Shown here piece after piece: positions 6,009 to 6,490 of a stretch of 6,490 nt of DNA. The notes beneath the pieces were generated by a model that saw only the letters and a list, made by a program, of their open reading frames with translations, was not told the DNA's origin and searched no databases. The translations under genes and the position numbers were made by a program. Origin of the DNA: Pirellulales bacterium (GTDB lineage Bacteria; Planctomycetota; Planctomycetia; Pirellulales; Thermoguttaceae); NCBI GenBank assembly GCA_030642635.1, contig DAOWNK010000186.1, positions 1 through 6,490 on the forward strand. Direction: 5' to 3'. Position 1 is the stretch's first letter, and every line of letters starts with the position of its first letter.

Positions 6009-6368
6009 CCTTGCGGGCATGGGCGCGGCAGGCGTCGAAGTCCCAACCGAACGGTTTCATCTCGGTTTCAAGATTCAGCCGTGCCTGCTCGATACTGACC
6101 AACGAAACGCCGGTTTGCAGTTGGATTACCCGGCCGTCTTCGGTGGTGAAGTCCAGGAAGACGCCGACGTCATCCTTGCCGGTAATCTCCCGGATATCGT
6201 GCATGATCTTGTCGTTGACCCAGCCGCCCATGGATTTGAACGGCTTGTTGGTCCTGGTGACGAAGTGGAGCGTAAACTGCTGGTATGACGCATCCCCGCC
6301 GCTTTGCTGCTTTGAGTATCCCTCGATTTGGGTGTCGCCGACCTTGCAGATTTTTGGCTCTTCCGTTT

Positions 6369-6490
6369 TTAGGTGCAAAACGCTAGAAACACGGCCTTCA
6401 GGCCGGCGGCCATCTCGCGTAGCTCGGCGATGCTCCGCTGGACCGCTTCCGAGGCCCGGTTCAGGTCCAGAATCAGCCGGCTGAAGAGTG
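6369..6490 (-). CDS. Possible C-terminal tail of an unrecognised gene (partial)
   Basis: Reading from the right edge leftwards, one minus-strand frame is open for 39 codons and stops at TAA (complement of 6369-6371). It begins LFSRLILDLNRASEAVQR and continues SIAELREMAAGLKAVFLAFCT, an amphipathic, probably helical sequence with natural composition. The GH92 frame is also open through here, but reads as Pro/Gly/Arg-rich sequence unlike GH92 until about VLHLKTEE near 6381. I do not recognise the family. It could be a true gene end abutting the truncated GH92, or a shadow frame. Confidence 0.3.
   Translation of the reverse strand, partial: LFSRLILDLNRASEAVQRSIAELREMAAGLKAVFLAFCT

Larger units (their letters stand above)
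4810..6378 (-). pseudogene. GH92 family alpha-mannosidase, truncated and interrupted
   Basis: GH92 enzymes are calcium-dependent exo-alpha-mannosidases, usually exported and about 700-770 residues long. Here about 520 codons remain. Family blocks in order are: VGDTQIEGY, SIEQARLNLETE, LEIYDKGGWL, NTLEYAYDDWCVAQLAKAL, GFMRARHADGRWL, WIEGNSWQYTWFVPQNVHGLIEAMG (the Glu codon at 5446-5448 is the likely general acid), HGNQPSMQVAYLFNYAGAPW, then PGDEDHGQMGAWFVISALG (catalytic-base region) and the C-terminal sandwich YELGSPLF, VYIQSAVLNGKPL, GGKLVLEMGP. Three defects are seen. The N-terminal domain start and signal peptide are absent. About 60 residues expected between KVWN and TFWN, including the usual SLWD motif, are missing. 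An in-frame TGA (5155-5157) separates the catalytic-base block from the rest in the same frame. A sequencing error at the TGA or a divergent subfamily could soften this reading; the family call itself is firm. Confidence 0.8.

Noticed and set aside
5401..6288. Long plus-strand open frame of 295 codons opposite GH92
   Set aside because: It is a mirror of GC-rich coding sequence; the minus strand carries clear GH92 motifs and the plus-strand translation has no recognisable domain.

Overview
The window is GC-rich and gene-dense and looks like a chromosomal segment of a Planctomycetota bacterium (Pirellulales-like). This placement is an inference. It rests on the gene sequences (an ArgJ with the SVEGHTSTSDT variant, an EPSP synthase with a GNSGTTVRF loop), on the near absence of Shine-Dalgarno sites before gene starts, and on GTGCCAC...GTGGCAC palindromic elements of a kind I associate with planctomycete genomes. 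No database search was possible.

Left part, + strand (1-3289): the 3' two thirds of argJ (arginine biosynthesis) overlaps by 4 bases a two-helix potassium channel with a cytoplasmic RCK/TrkA-N domain. After a 185-base gap filled with repeats comes a complete aroA (EPSP synthase, shikimate pathway). At the window start, a 58-base double-hairpin element lies inside the argJ reading frame. A second element of the same architecture sits between the channel gene and aroA, inside a larger nested inverted repeat. The channel gene carries an internal AGGAGG plus ATG exactly between pore and RCK domain, which could yield a separate soluble RCK subunit, as is known for MthK.

Middle (3290-3410): a convergent gap holding three consecutive hairpins. 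On the minus strand the last of these is followed by a T-rich run and is a plausible terminator for the transporter gene.

Right part, - strand (3411-6490): a GH92 alpha-mannosidase-like gene overlaps by 23 bases a complete XylE-type sugar porter of the major facilitator superfamily. The pair makes sense as sugar release followed by uptake. The GH92 gene looks broken in three ways: it lacks its N-terminal roughly 200 residues, an internal stretch of about 60 residues appears deleted in frame, and an in-frame TGA sits just before the conserved catalytic-base motif. At the right edge another minus-strand frame carries what may be the tail of a different gene, so the GH92 5' end may be a rearrangement junction.

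I see no tRNA, rRNA, CRISPR array, transposase or defence system. The points most worth checking are the element inside argJ, the shared architecture of the two palindromic elements, the internal start in the channel gene, and the decayed GH92 locus.
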